DNA of 64,000 bases. Origin: Diogma glabrata. Its lineage: Eukaryota > Arthropoda > Insecta > Diptera > Cylindrotomidae. A model generated the notes under the pieces. That model worked only from the letters and a program-made list of their open reading frames with translations. It had not been told where the DNA came from and did not search any database. The DNA lies in assembly GCA_963693315.1 (NCBI GenBank), contig OY856187.1:40847242-40911241 (forward strand), given 5' to 3'. Positions 23,816 to 34,899 of this stretch are shown one piece after another; the stretch's first letter is position 1, and each line of letters starts with the position of its first letter. Made by a program: the position numbers and the translations under genes.

Positions 23816-24231
23816 CCACAATAGTTTGATAATATCCTTTTTTAATTGAACCCAAAAAGTTTGATTTCTCTCGTTCGGAATGATACGCGTGAACACTAGA
23901 CATGACCTAACTTATGAAGTTGTTATTTTAATCCCTCCCCACCGACTAATTATGTTCCATTTCACTCGAAAATGAAGTGTATGCAGTTTTACTGAAATCG
24001 GAAAATAATTACCCACCGCGCAGTGGCGTCGAAGATAAGAAAATTAGCAGAATAATAGGATTTTTTATTTTTATCAGATATAATCATCTTAAAACATAAT
24101 ATATCTCATAGTTTCGATTTTTTTATTAAAAGCTAATTACTTTACGATTCTAACGAGCCTAAGTATGTAGAAATCGATCTTAGGAACGCGTTTTAATCGA
24201 ATTTCTTCATCTTAAATCCAAAAATTAATTT

Positions 24232-25446
24232 CTACGATAATTTTTTTTTGCTGTCAGATATTTTATTTTTCATTCATACAAACTATGGTATTTAAACAGT
24301 AGGCTTTGTTTTTACTGTCGGCAATTCTTCTTGTCGTCGATAATTTTGCTTTGTCGTTATGAAAATTCTTTGTTGTCATTTTTTCTTCTAACAAAATGAA
24401 ATAAAATTTTATCTTAGTAGGCGCATAAATGCTATAAATTTGTAATTTATGTTTGACAAATAAACATAAACAAGCAATCATTTATGAATGAAAACGGACA
24501 TTTTTATTATTTGCAATTTTACATAATTTTTTATAAGCTTAATAATTTGTAGAAAAAACTTTATTTAGAAACTAATAATTATTATCTTTTAAATAAAATT
24601 ATAATTTAAAAAAAATTATCTCATTAAATACCACTCTTCATTGAAATTTTTGTCTAAAATTTTTCAATTTTACTCATTAAATTATTTTTAAGCAACACTG
24701 CTCAATCAAACCACTACTTAAACCACTCGTCCTTCGGACTCGTGGTTTATTGTGCGCTTTGATTCGCAGTGTTGCTAAATAATTTAATTCGTAAAATCAA
24801 AAAATTTTCGAAAAAATTTCAATGACTTGTGGTATTACAACCGATAATTTTTTTTTGCTGTCAGATATTTTATTTTTGATTCATACAAACTATGGTATTC
24901 AAACAGTAGGCTTTGTTTTTGCTGTCGGCAATTCTTCTTGTCGTCGATAATTTTGCTTTGTCATTATGAAAATTCTTTGTTGTCATATTTTTTTCTAACA
25001 AAATGAAATATAATTTTATCTTAGTAGGCGCATAAATGCTATAAATTTGTAATTTATGTTTGACAAATAAACATAAACAAGCAATCATTTATGAATGAAA
25101 ACGGACATTTTTATTATTTGCAATTTTACATAATTTTTTATAAGCTGAATAATTTGTAGAAAAAACTTTATTTAGAAACTAATAATTATTATCTTTTAAA
25201 TAAAATTATAATTTAAAAAAAATTATCTCATTAAATACCACTCTTCATTGAAATTTTTGTCTAAAATTTTTCAATTTTACTCATTAAATTATTTTTAAGC
25301 AACACTGCTCAATCAAACCACTACTTAAACCACTCGTCCTTCGGACTCGTGGTTTATTGTGCGCTTTGATTCGCAGTGTTGCTAAATAATTTAATTCGTA
25401 AAATCAAAAAATTTTCGAAAAAATTTCAATGACTCGTGGTATTACA
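24232..25446 (+). repeat. 607-bp tandem duplication carrying a long hairpin
   Basis: Sequence from 'gataatttttttttgctgtc' (about 24237) recurs at 24844 with few differences. The identical minus frames at 24263-24481 and 24870-25088 are its shadows. Each unit ends in a hairpin of about 210 bp (24625-24838 and 25232-25445) closed by ACCACTCGTCC-TTCGG-ACTCGTGGT, with outer arms 'aataccactcttcattg' and 'caatgacttgtggtatt'. The hairpin looks like a MITE that was inside the unit before it duplicated. Confidence 0.85.
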
Positions 25447-25519
25447 ACCGAAAATTCAAAAAAAATAAATTTTTATGTTAGATTTAGACTTTGTTTGAGT
25501 AACACAAATTTTTATTTTG

Positions 25520-26708
25520 GGATACATTGCTAGCAGAATTAACTGGACATGGTAAAGTAGATCGTTTACCAACCATAGTAACATTTAGTAATATAAAAGA
25601 AAAAGGTGGAAAAAAAGATTGGCCACAACTTGATTCGATTCCCATGTCGTCATCACATACAGGAGATTAAACTACGGGCTGTTTATGATCTCAAATTTGG
25701 AAAGACCACAGCACCCCATGTTTCACTGTTCAACAAATTTTAGAAGGCATGGGACGATTGTAAAATTAATCCAACAATGTTCAAAAGTGGAATATCGGAC
25801 AAAAAACTGGGAAACAATATTCCAAAACACTCGTGAGAAGCTCTAGTAATTTTTTGTCATGAAGAGTTGGAAAAATCACACCCACGCAGCGACTATAAAG
25901 AATTTTTGGAAGTTACATTGATTTTACTTGGCGAAACCATTGAGAATTACAAATTCAAACCCCCAGGTCCGACAAGTCACGCCCGCTGGATGGCTAGAGC
26001 CATTTATCTCCTGAAGATATTTATGTTTCGTAATCAGTATGATATTGCAGTTGGAGATTTAAATAAAGTTCGAGATGTTTGCATTTTCTGATTATGTTGT
26101 ATTTTAAAATTTGGTTCAAATGCATAGATGGAACAGCAGCCGCAAATCAGGATTTGGATTTTATCAAATCAGCCATCGCTTATAAAAAAATTGACCAAAG
26201 AGCTTCAGAAGAAAAGTTTAGCCAAATTTTTTATCATCATCACTTTTTAACGGAAGCAAATATTGGCTTGGTTTTTTTCGACCCAGAGATTTCGTTTGAT
26301 GAAAAACGAAAAATGGTTCAAAACCTTGAGGTCCCAGCACGAGACATCCCCATCGCACCCCAAACTTGCAAAAAAGATTTTGACGCAGTCAAACATATGC
26401 AACTTTTTGCTAATAAGAACATTAGTGATTTTGTCACAGAAAAAACTCAGAGTTTTTTCAATCGATTTAGAATTTGTATTGATTTTTTGCTACATGACCC
26501 ATCGGAATGAGGATTTCGTCAAAGCCACATTGTTTTGCCAAAGTTTGCATGGTGTTAATGATACCGCCGAACTCGGTGTTAAGTTGATGACACGGAATAC
26601 AACAACATTCTAACTAAAGACGAGGAAGGTACACAATACACCATTCAGGTGGTCGAAAACTACAGATCCAAATACCCATCATACAACAAATCTAATTTAA
26701 TGTATTGA
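25520..26708 (+). pseudogene. Broken gene of an uncharacterised transposon-borne family
   Basis: Coding character is spread over two frames. Segments in order: LTGHGKVDRLPTIVTFSNIK (about 25540-25660), then SDYKEFLEVTLILLG and HARWMARAIYLLKIFMFR (25867-26091). Next, after a frame change, come IAYKKIDQRASEEKFSQIF and IGLVFFDPEISFDEKRKMV (26097-26507), then NDTAELGVKL in the first frame, and after another change LTKDEEGTQYTIQVVENYR up to TGA at 26706. At least three frame changes and internal stops make it non-functional. I recall similar HARWM...KI and DEE..Q..LQVV patterns in uncharacterised insect proteins. That is memory, not a search. It lies inside intact TIRs, so it is probably the element's own gene or cargo. 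Confidence 0.7.
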
Positions 26709-27409
26709 TTTCTTTTGGAAAAAGTTGCTTTTGAATGAAAAATTATTATAAATTCAACCATAAAAATTAATTTTTTCTCTTTAAAAAAAGATTATTATGG
26801 ATTAGTGAATTTTCGTATATGTAAGAAGAAAAATTAAGATAAATCGATATCCTAAGACTGATTTCTACATACTTAGGCTCGTTAGAATCGTTAATTAATT
26901 AGCTTTTAGTAAAAAAATTATGAGATATATTATGTTTTAAGATGATTATATCTGATAAAAATAAAAATCCTATTATTCTGCTAATTTTCTTATCTTCGAC
27001 GCCACTGCGCGGTGGGTAATTATTTTCCGATTTCAATAAAACTGGATATAGTTCATATTCGAGTCAAATGGAACATAATTAACCGGTGGGAGCGAAGAAA
27101 AAGATGGTTTGAAAATTGTTCATACATATCTGGTCATGCCTAGTGAACACAGACGCAGGGTATAGCTGTTGTGTTGTGTTGAATTCATGAGCGTGAGTTT
27201 AATAGAATTGTATTAGTGGGATGAGATATAGCTTTTAAATGAAACAAAAAGTACAAATAGAAATATTTAGCTAAACTTTCAGACAGTTCATTACAATAAG
27301 AAGAATACAAAGAATTTCAAAGTTCGAATTAATTATCAAAATAACAAACAAACGAAAAAATAAAAAAATACAGGTAGCATATTTGAGGTGTTGCTGAAAT
27401 GTTGGAATG

Positions 27410-27800
27410 TTGCTCCATAGAAACGTTTTCCATTAAAACCAATGTTCTTTAGGCAGACTTTGCAGAAACAAAAGTTTACTTAATCGTTTTCCGTTCATTA
27501 TATTTCTTTGCTGATTGACTATTTGGGCAGCCAATGAAAACAAACGTACAGATGGAACAGAAGTCTCTACAATAGTTAAATATTTTAAATCAATCTTGTG
27601 CAGCTTGGGAAACTGATTTCTTAGATTGTGGCAGATTTTCAAAGGATTTTCTTTCATTCTTCCTCATACTGGAATACGTATGTAAATAGATACTGCATCA
27701 GAAATTGTATCCTCAGATTGTGTTAACTCCCAACTCTTGTTTATTAATATATGATCATCTTCGCATAAGAAAAATCTATCTTCTTGTTTTTTTCAGATTG
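27410..27800 (-). pseudogene. hAT transposase C-terminal fragment (BED-type/ZBED-like)
   Basis: The frame at 27657-27433 reads FPKLHKIDLKYLTIVETSVPS, followed by VRLFSLAAQIV, NQQRNIMNGKRL and LLFLQSLPKEHW. This is the conserved hAT dimerisation domain (fP.L..la..yL.ip.tSvpSER.FS.ag.i...R..l), with the usual SER reading SVR. Upstream, ISDAVSIYIRIPV continues the resemblance with breaks. The catalytic core is missing. It lies 270 bp beyond the 23.9-27.14 kb element and in the opposite direction, so it is a separate remnant. Confidence 0.8.
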
Positions 27801-27804
27801 ATCT

Positions 27805-27891
27805 GAAAAATGTTTGAAAAAGATTACACTTAATATCGAAATGTCGGCATCTACATTTCGATATTAAGTGTAATCTTTTCAAACATTTTTT
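27805..27891. repeat. 87-bp near-perfect hairpin
   Basis: The left arm 'aaaaatgtttgaaaaagatt' continues to 'acacttaatatcgaaatgt'. An 8-base loop follows, then the complementary arm with one missing base. It borders the hAT fragment. It could be a recent local inverted duplication or the precursor of a small hairpin RNA. Confidence 0.8.
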
Positions 27892-27899
27892 ACTGTAGA

Positions 27900-28676
27900 G
27901 CAAGCAAGTGGGTTCCTGAAGTGCATTTTTTTAAGCCCGCTTGAATATAAGATTCATGTAATTTTAATTATATGAGTTGAAAATGTAAGATTCATAAATT
28001 TATTTTTGGCTAATTCTTTTAGAAAAATATCTATACCATACAATTATATTCCTTGATTCATTCAATACAACTTTATGATAATTAAAATTTTTAATTTCAA
28101 ATTTTTAAATACAGATATGTTCAACAAGTAACCTATGACAAAAATATTTATGATTTTTTCTAACAAATTGTATAACTATGACAACAAAAAATAACAAATA
28201 TTTTGATTATGAAGTTTTGAGTTGAATGTTGCTGTGATAAAAAGTTTAATTTTTATTTATATTATACAAAAATAATTTTTTTCTACGTTCTTAACGTTGC
28301 TATGACAACAAAAGTTTAAAGTAAAAATCATGGCTCGTTTGGTTTTTTTTCGAATTTTTAAAATGTCTAGCGAATTTATAAAATTCAAAAAATGATTTTT
28401 TTTTACAATTCAGTTGTGCGTAAAACGTTGTATACGCTCAGTCTGAAAGCAAGATCGCGCCTTTGGTTTAATAAAACCTGTAGAAGATAATATATTTAAA
28501 TTTAAATAATTTATCATTAAAAACATAAACAATATCCCATGGTTTACTCGTGACACCAACCGGCTAAACAATGATCGATAAAATCATATTGCAGCGCCAT
28601 ACGGTTAATAAGTTAATTAATTCGAAAAACGAAGCACAAATTAAAATAATCTAATGTGGTTCAGTTCAATAGACTT
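27900..28676. other. Intergenic DNA with a family A fragment
   Basis: About 28110-28330 is a reversed family A fragment ('gttcaacaagtaacctatgac', in part, 'ctatgacaacaaa', 'ttgctgtgataaaaa'). The rest has no recognised feature. Confidence 0.55.
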
Positions 28677-28679
28677 TTA

Positions 28680-29099
28680 TGCCTTTTTGTTTGGCGGCAA
28701 AAACTATAAGTCATTCCTGTTTGATACGAGTTGTAATTAACATCAAATAAAATAATATGCAGCGAAATAATATTGTGTGCCTATTACGATTAAAAAGGTT
28801 AAATTAAAATTGTGGTGAACGTAGTGATAGTAAAAATAAATTGTGGAATATAAATTTAATAATCACACACACAAGTATAAAATGGGTTTATTATTTATCA
28901 CGAAGATTAACGCCAACAAACTTCCAGCCCTATCTACGCGTCGGATTTCAATATTCCAAAAAATTTTCAAATTGTTTCACAAAATATAAATGCACCCCTT
29001 CTAATTCAGTTTCTGTAATCTGAAGTCTAAATATATATTGAATTAGATGTTTTTGTGGATATTGGACTTTTTATAAAAGCAAATGGGAATCCTAACTGA
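28680..29099 (+). repeat. 420-bp direct repeat, left copy
   Basis: It starts 'tgcctttttgtttggcggca' and ends 'aaatgggaatcctaactga'. The copy at 30379-30799 is almost identical. Together they bracket a foldback arm. No primer-binding site or LTR-type TG/CA ends are evident, so a duplicated flanking segment is as likely as an LTR. The 60-codon frame at 28841-29023 is not preserved in the right copy beyond part of its length. Confidence 0.8.
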
Positions 29100-30145
29100 T
29101 AAAACGTTCATTTTAAGTGATTACGAGTAGGAACATTGAATTTGGAGAAATCTTGATGGTCGGGATTGGTATGTGAGATCAAAAACTAGATTATTGCATT
29201 TTAAGTTTGTCAAAAAAAAGTTGTCAAGTGTGTCAAAAGAAAGATTTTTATTTATTTTTTTACCTAATTTTTTGGAAAAAATATAAAATTAATTGTTTGT
29301 TTGAAATGAATTTTATTATTATTATTGAGAATAATGGCATTATAAGTTTGTCAAAAAAGTGTTGTCAAGTGTGTCAAAAGAAAGATTTTTATTTTTTTTT
29401 ACCCAATTTTTTGGAAATAAAATTATTTGTTTGAAATGAAATTTTATTATTATTATTGAGAATTATGGCATTATAAGTTTGTCAAAAAATGTTGTCAAGT
29501 GTGTCAAAAGAAAGGTGTTTATTTATTTTTTACCCAATTTTTTAGAAAAAAATAAAATTAATAGTTCGTATGACATGATATTTTATTATTATTATAGAGA
29601 ATTATGGCATTATAAGTTTGTCAAAAAATAATGTCAAGTGTGTCAAAAAATGATTTCATTTAATTTTTTAGCCAATATTTTGGAAAAAAAATGTAGCTGT
29701 TTTTATGACGTATATGTAATTTAAAATGAAATTGGACATGGAAATTTTTGAATTTGTTGTAGTTTTTGAAATATTTTTGGAATTTTGAAAAAGTTTGTAT
29801 TTTTGATTTTGTAATAATTTTTGCAATATTTTTAGAATTTCGGAAAAAGTTTTAATTTTTGATTTTGTAAGAATTTTTGAAATATTTTTAGAATTTTGAA
29901 AAATTTTTAATTTTTGATATTATTATAATTTTTGGAATTTTGAAAAAAGTTTGAATTTTTGATTTTGTAATAATTTTTGCAATATGTTTAGAATTTTGGA
30001 AAAAGTTTCAATTTTTAAGAATTTTTGAAATATTATTGGAATTTAGAAAATATTTAAATATTTGATTTGATTCTAATATTTGGAATCTTTTTGGAATTTT
30101 GAAAAAGTTTGATTTTATTTAATTTAACAATATTTTTGGAATTTT
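29100..30145 (+). mobile_element. Foldback-element left arm, second copy
   Basis: It matches 16795-17850 in order: 'aacgttcattttaagtg', 'gtaggaacattgaattt', 'gagatcaaaaactagattat', four 'tataagtttgtcaaaaaa' units at about 29197, 29341, 29472 and 29608, then about seven 60-bp T-rich units. No matching right arm follows. The two frames at 29207-29434 reading CQVCQKKDF twice are the repeat unit read as protein. Confidence 0.85.
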
Positions 30146-30378
30146 GATTATAATTTTCCGGCAACGTATTGATGTTTCGTGTTAGTTTTGTAATAAATTT
30201 TCAAACAGAGATAAAAAACTTGTACTTCAAAAAAGAGTTATTTTTGATGTACATCGCTGCCCAAAACTAAAAACCATGTCCTCATAAAAGTTTTTTGCCT
30301 AAAACTATATCAAAATCCTTAACCCAGACCGAAGTCTTGATATCTCAGAGCTGTGAGATTTCAGCCCCTCCATATTTT
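30146..30378. other. Spacer between foldback arm and second 420-bp repeat
   Basis: AT-rich sequence without a recognised feature. It includes 'cagaccgaagtcttgatatc', which may be a remnant of the foldback terminus (gaccgaagt). Confidence 0.4.
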
Positions 30379-30799
30379 TGCCTTTTTGTTTGGCGGCAAA
30401 AACTATAAGTCATTCCTGTTTGATACGAGTTGTAATTAACATCAAATAAAATAATATACAGCGATATAATATTGTGTTCCTATTACGATTAAAAAGGTTA
30501 AATTTAAATTATGGTGAACCTAGTGATAGTAAAAATAAATTGTTGAATACAAATTTAATAATCACACACACATGTATAAAATGGGTTTATTATTTATCAC
30601 GAAGATTAACGCCAACAAACATCCAGCCCTATCTTCGCGTCGGATTTTAATATTCCAAAAAAATTTCAAATTGTTTCATAAAATATAAATTGTAATTCTT
30701 CTTATTCAGTTTCTGTAATCTGAAGTCTAAATATATCTTGAATTAGCTGTTTTTGTGGATTTTGGACTTTTTATAAAAGCAAATGGGAATCCCAACTGA
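30379..30799 (+). repeat. 420-bp direct repeat, right copy
   Basis: It is almost identical to 28680-29099, with scattered substitutions and one extra base, so the duplication is fairly recent relative to the surrounding decayed repeats. Confidence 0.8.
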
Positions 30800-30969
30800 A
30801 AAATCTCTTATAAACCAAGGAAAATAATAAATTTAAACATTTTAATATTAAATACTAAACAAAATAGTATAATAATAAGAACAGAAAATTATAAAAAATC
30901 AAAAAAAGCTATATTCAATTCATACCTTGATGATATACTTCAAATTGTTTGCATCAACTTATAACCGTG

Positions 30970-31125
30970 TTAACAATATGATGAAATATATATAATTGAA
31001 GACGCTGTAGGCACTTGGCGAAACATTTTGCCTGCCTTCGTTCCATGGATTGGAGCATTCCTTTTCTTCAACTCATCCTTCAGCTGGGTCTGGCTGAGAT
31101 CACTAATATTTACTGCCTTGACCAT
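30970..31125 (-). pseudogene. Start of an LTR-retrotransposon gag-like ORF with a SAP-like motif (truncated)
   Basis: The frame from ATG 31125 reads MVKAVNISDLSQTQLKDELK, then KRNAPIHGTKAGK, which fits the SAP pattern (L...LK.EL....l...G.K). SAP-type DNA-binding motifs occur in some insect Gypsy gag proteins. It starts 12 codons after the primer-binding site next to the LTR at 31155-31601, where the first retrotransposon ORF should begin. After about 31017 the resemblance ends and no protease or polymerase follows, so the internal region is truncated. Confidence 0.6.
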
Positions 31126-31136
31126 TGTTTCAATAA

Positions 31137-31601
31137 TCCCACTTCTGACACCACTGTGACGACTCTTCGTTGGTTCTTTTCGATTATTGAACAAACACGA
31201 CAGTAAAAGACAGATCTTTAGTTAACAAAATCCCAAACTTTATTTATCAACCAAATTACAGCAGCTTCCGTTTTTCCTTACAATAAATTCCAGGGTCTCC
31301 AATTTATGTACCATAAACTTCACCGCTTTTCCACAATTTGAATCAAAAATATTCGGAATCGTAAAATCTGTATTTACTATTCCACAAAGTTCAGATTCTT
31401 TCACTATTAGCACCCAGGCTCAAGTGCCACCGATTATTCCTTATACTTTCGAATATTTGTAAAACACTTTTAATTGCAAAATTAAAACTGACTATCTGAT
31501 ATTTTTGTTTGCTTATTTATATCGAAAAATAAATAAATCGAAACTTCTATAATCCACTAGAAATCAATACTACGTAGTCCGTACATCTGAAATAGGCCAC
31601 A
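31137..31601 (-). mobile_element. Single LTR (447 bp) plus primer-binding site of a Gypsy-like retrotransposon
   Basis: On the minus strand the LTR runs 31601-31155, starting TGTGGCCTATTTC and ending GTCGTCACA. It thus has the canonical TG...CA and a short TGTG/CACA inversion. A TATA-like 'gatataaataagc' and a polyadenylation phrase 'aataaagtttggg' fall in the expected order. Directly after comes TGGTGTCAGAAGTGGGAT, the type of tRNA primer-binding site used by many insect Gypsy elements. The other LTR was not found in the window. Confidence 0.8.
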
Positions 31602-32522
31602 CCGGTTTTCATTCATACTTGCATTTGTATTAGCGAACTCAAATTTAATTTATGCAAAATGTATTAGGTAACTCCTTTTAATTCATTAATGTAAACATTT
31701 GTATAACAAATTTAATTTACATTAATTTATGCAATACAATTTGCAATACAAGTAAAAGATTGAAAAAGGAGTTAACTTTTAATTAATGAATGAGTAAATA
31801 AAATTAACCCATTCTGGACGAAGTTTATTACAATATTATTTTAAATATTTTATTTTACTTGTTATAAGTTTCGCAATAAATATGATGAAAACTATCAGCC
31901 ATTGTTCTTTTTGTATTAATCATTTCCTGCACTGATCCTTTCTTAAATTATTTTTCTTTAATTCCTTTTCTTGTAAATGGCTCCAATACAATTGTCAGCC
32001 AAAATTTTTTATATGCATCTTAAAATATTTTAATTTGTGATAAATGAAAAATGCCTTTTCAAACTTCGGAAAAGTTTAGTTTCCTCCGAAAACCAACAAC
32101 GCCAAAGATAAATTGTTTCTCCAAACCTTTTGTATTAACAAAACGAACAGCACAAATAATAACTATTTCAATAAAATTTGGTAATATAATATATTTACAA
32201 ATATAAATTTTCCGTTTGTTAAAATTTAAAAGTGATTCAAATTTATATAATCTCACTAATTGATCAGAAGTCACATATTTTTTTTTTTGATTAAAATTTA
32301 TATAATGCTCTTGATCACCACAATTAATCGAGCATAAATAGTAAGATTCTCCAGTTTTTGTTTCTTTTCTTATTATCCTTTTCATCGTACATAAATTAAA
32401 AATTTCCCCATATTTCTCAATATTTCTCACTTCCATATATCATCTCACCTAACAAATTTTCTACAACTTCATAAATTTGAACACTGTATTGCATCTCATG
32501 TAATCCTATGACTAAGCTTTAC
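31602..32522. other. Intergenic DNA containing a 125-codon minus-strand frame
   Basis: The frame 32436-32059 starts at an ATG and includes RKETKTGESYYLCSINCGDQ and YVTSDQLVRLYKFESLLNF. I do not recognise it. The KTGESYYLCS..CG portion looks less random than neighbouring chance frames, and the rest is hydrophobic, AT-driven residues. It may be an orphan gene, an exon or chance. The remaining sequence shows nothing. Confidence 0.25.
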
Positions 32523-33600
32523 AAAAAAAGAAGGCAGTTTTAAGGACTGCCGACAGAAGTGAAAACTTAAATCTGTGAAATAGTTGTGTTTTTCTGTATC
32601 TTCCAATTGTTGTAGCATTGTAAATTAAAATTTCAGAATGTTTAAAATAAAATCATTAAAATTACTCTGGATTTCACATCTATCAGCATTCCAAGCAACT
32701 ATTATATACATTTTTATATTTAAAATAATCAAAACATATCATATAAAAATTTGCGTCTATCAACCAACACCTTAGAAATGTTGTTGTGGTACCTTGTGTA
32801 ACATATGTATGACTTATCTAATTAACATACAATACATATGTTATTCTTCCCATTAAATTAACGTAAATAATTAAGCAAGTCATCAACCAAAATAAATAAC
32901 AAATTATATAGAACAAACTAAGTATATTCAACTTAGCTCAGATATCTAAATTCTCACAATGTATTTCAAGTGACGAAATTTAACTTACATAAAATTATAT
33001 AAAATTTGATGACTACAACCTAAAATATTTAAAAATGAATATAATATTAAATTTATGAAAATAAATATAATTTCCGCTTAATAAGGTAAATATATTTATT
33101 TCATATATAATAATATAAGTGACCGATATTACCTTTATACAATAGATCGATCGTCAATTGGATAATCGATTGATTTATTAAATAAATATAGACCTGGGCG
33201 GGGATTTTTATAGAATACAGCGGGGGAATCATATACCAATTGTACTATAAATTAAATGAAAATTGCAATCAGAAATCAATCAATAATCTTATCTGAAAGT
33301 TTAAAGTTTAGTTTTATTTAAACCTAGAAGAAAGTCTGCCCAATAGGCCTTCGCCTACGGGTTATTATGGGTTCCCCAGAATAAAGACTTTCTTCCCTTT
33401 ATACATTAAAGATCAAGTGGACTTCACATTAAGGCAGCTCATCAAGATACGTCCACCATACTTGTTCCTAAAAGTTTTATGTGTTCTTGTGACACACCTT
33501 GTAATTTCTGTAACATATTTTATTTAAAAAAAATAGCGTATCATCAAAAAATATTCCACAACTTAGAGTAAGGGATGGTATCGTTGATTAAAAAAACTTC
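32523..33600 (+). repeat. Dispersed repeat family C, copy A, left part
   Basis: It starts 'aagaaggcagt.tt..ggactgccgacagaagtgaaaactt' (shown here in pieces) and matches 41165-41580 in order, with 'tcacatctatcagcattcc', 'gcgtctatcaac' and 'aagggatggtatcgttg'. About 500 bp at 32790-33320 are absent from copy B. At 33328-33396 the pair 'aagaaagtct' and 'agactttctt' forms a hairpin with a GC-rich loop. Two LINE remnants break the copy, and it resumes at 35560. Confidence 0.75.
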
Positions 33601-33609
33601 ACGAATTTT

Positions 33610-34340
33610 TTTGTTAATAAAATGTGCTGTGCAGGGATTACAACAACACACATAGATACCTTTTAAGACCTAGGTCCCACAGCAACATGCATGTTGAGGT
33701 ATTGATGAACGCTTTTTAAACCTTTGTGGATTGTACTCCCCCGGGCGGTCTATGATTGTACTCCCCCAGCGGTCTATAATTTGAAATATCACATTTTGTT
33801 TCGTTTTGGGGATGGGCTGGACATTGGCTAGCTTCCAGCACGAAAGAGAAATATCAGATCTATAGGATTTGTAGAAAATTTTGGCAAGAGAAGGTGCCAG
33901 TTCTTTTGAAAATGTTGTTAGAATAATAGGAGTAATGATGTTCAGACCGGCGACTTTGCTGGTAATTAACCCTCTTAAGATTTTTTTTGACAATTTTGGG
34001 TTTGAAATTAAGATCTTTCATATTAACTCCTGAAGAGTGGATTTTTGGTTTTTCTTTAGGAGTATCTAAAACAGTCGAGATCACAGCAAAGCGTTCCGCG
34101 AACAATGTGGTTTTTCTCTCTGGGTCAGTGACGATTAAATCACCGTCAATAATTGGAAAAAAAAGATTTGGTACCAGACTTTAAAGAACTAATGGCCCTG
34201 TCAGAAACTTTTGTGTCTTTTGTCAGAAATGGACATGGTAGAAAGTTTCGCTCTGTTCTCGCTCTGATTTCGCTATGTCCATCTCTGTTTTTTTCATTTT
34301 CGATTATAATTGGTTTAATATACTATTGGGCTGTATAGAT
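33610..34340 (-). pseudogene. LINE reverse-transcriptase remnant with internal deletion
   Basis: Minus-strand segments align in order with the LINE at 50150-52380. They are LFAERFAVISTVLDTPKEKP, ILRGLITSKVAGLN, ITPIILTTFSKELAPSLAKI and CWKLANVQPIPK, the last matching IWKMASVQPVSK. They are followed directly by the far C-terminal GEYNPQRFKK (matching DEFNPQGFKV), so the palm domain with FADD has been deleted. There are frame breaks at about 33985. It is a dead copy of a related but distinct family. Confidence 0.8.
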
Positions 34341-34899
34341 ATTAAGACTTAAATCGTTAAGAAATTCTTGTTTTCGAACCAAATATTAAATAATCTTTAT
34401 TTGTTTCTAAGGGCCAATTTGGCTGGAAAACAAATATTTTTTGTTGGGGTTTTATTATTGAGAAGGGAACGAATTTATTGATACTAAAATATTTTAGTCA
34501 AACAAAATTTATACTATATTATTATTATATTATTATTTTATTTTTATATTTATTTTCACTCGTATATAATGGCCAAACAGCCTACCAGAGCTCCTGATCT
34601 TTCGTTGGTACAATTTAAAGTATCAGAACCTTTAGGTCGTTCATCCATAATTGGATTTCCTCTCGTTTAAAGTTACAAGTTCCTAAATAGTTTCAATCTA
34701 ATCGTAGTCTTATTTGGGTTGCAGATTGGCAGGGGCTTAGAGATATATGCTTAATTCAAACATTTCTGCTTCTAATTTTTCAGAAATAATACACGTGAGT
34801 ATGCGCAGGTTGATTCCAATAGATGGTTCTGAAGGCTGATCTTTAGGTTTCGGATAAAGGTGAAAAGCAATAATATTTAAAATAAATGCTCTTTAAAAA

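Larger units (their letters stand above)
23897..27142 (+). mobile_element. DNA transposon, 3.25 kb, with ~300-bp TIRs and 8-bp target duplication
   Basis: The element starts TAGACATGACC and ends GGTCATGCCTA. It is flanked on both sides by the direct 8-bp repeat GTGAACAC (23889-23896 and 27143-27150). The inverted ends extend about 300 bp, diverged in the outer 100 bp and nearly identical from 'gaaatcggaaaataattac' (23994) inward to 'gcctaagtatgtagaaatc'. An 8-bp duplication fits hAT or P-like superfamilies. Inside are a 607-bp tandem duplication (24232-25446) and a broken gene (25520-26708). I cannot name the superfamily. Confidence 0.85.

Noticed and set aside
24263..25088. Two nearly identical 72-codon minus-strand frames
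   Set aside because: They are shadows of the 607-bp tandem duplication and lie in non-coding, hairpin-bearing DNA.
29207..29434. 75-codon frame with repeated CQVCQKKDF, superficially zinc-finger-like
   Set aside because: The repeat comes from the 140-bp tandem unit of the foldback arm (tgtcaagtgtgtcaaaag), not from a protein domain.
28680..30799. A solo LTR pair around 29.1-30.4 kb
   Set aside because: The 420-bp repeats do not have TG/CA ends and the DNA between them is a foldback arm, not a retrotransposon body.
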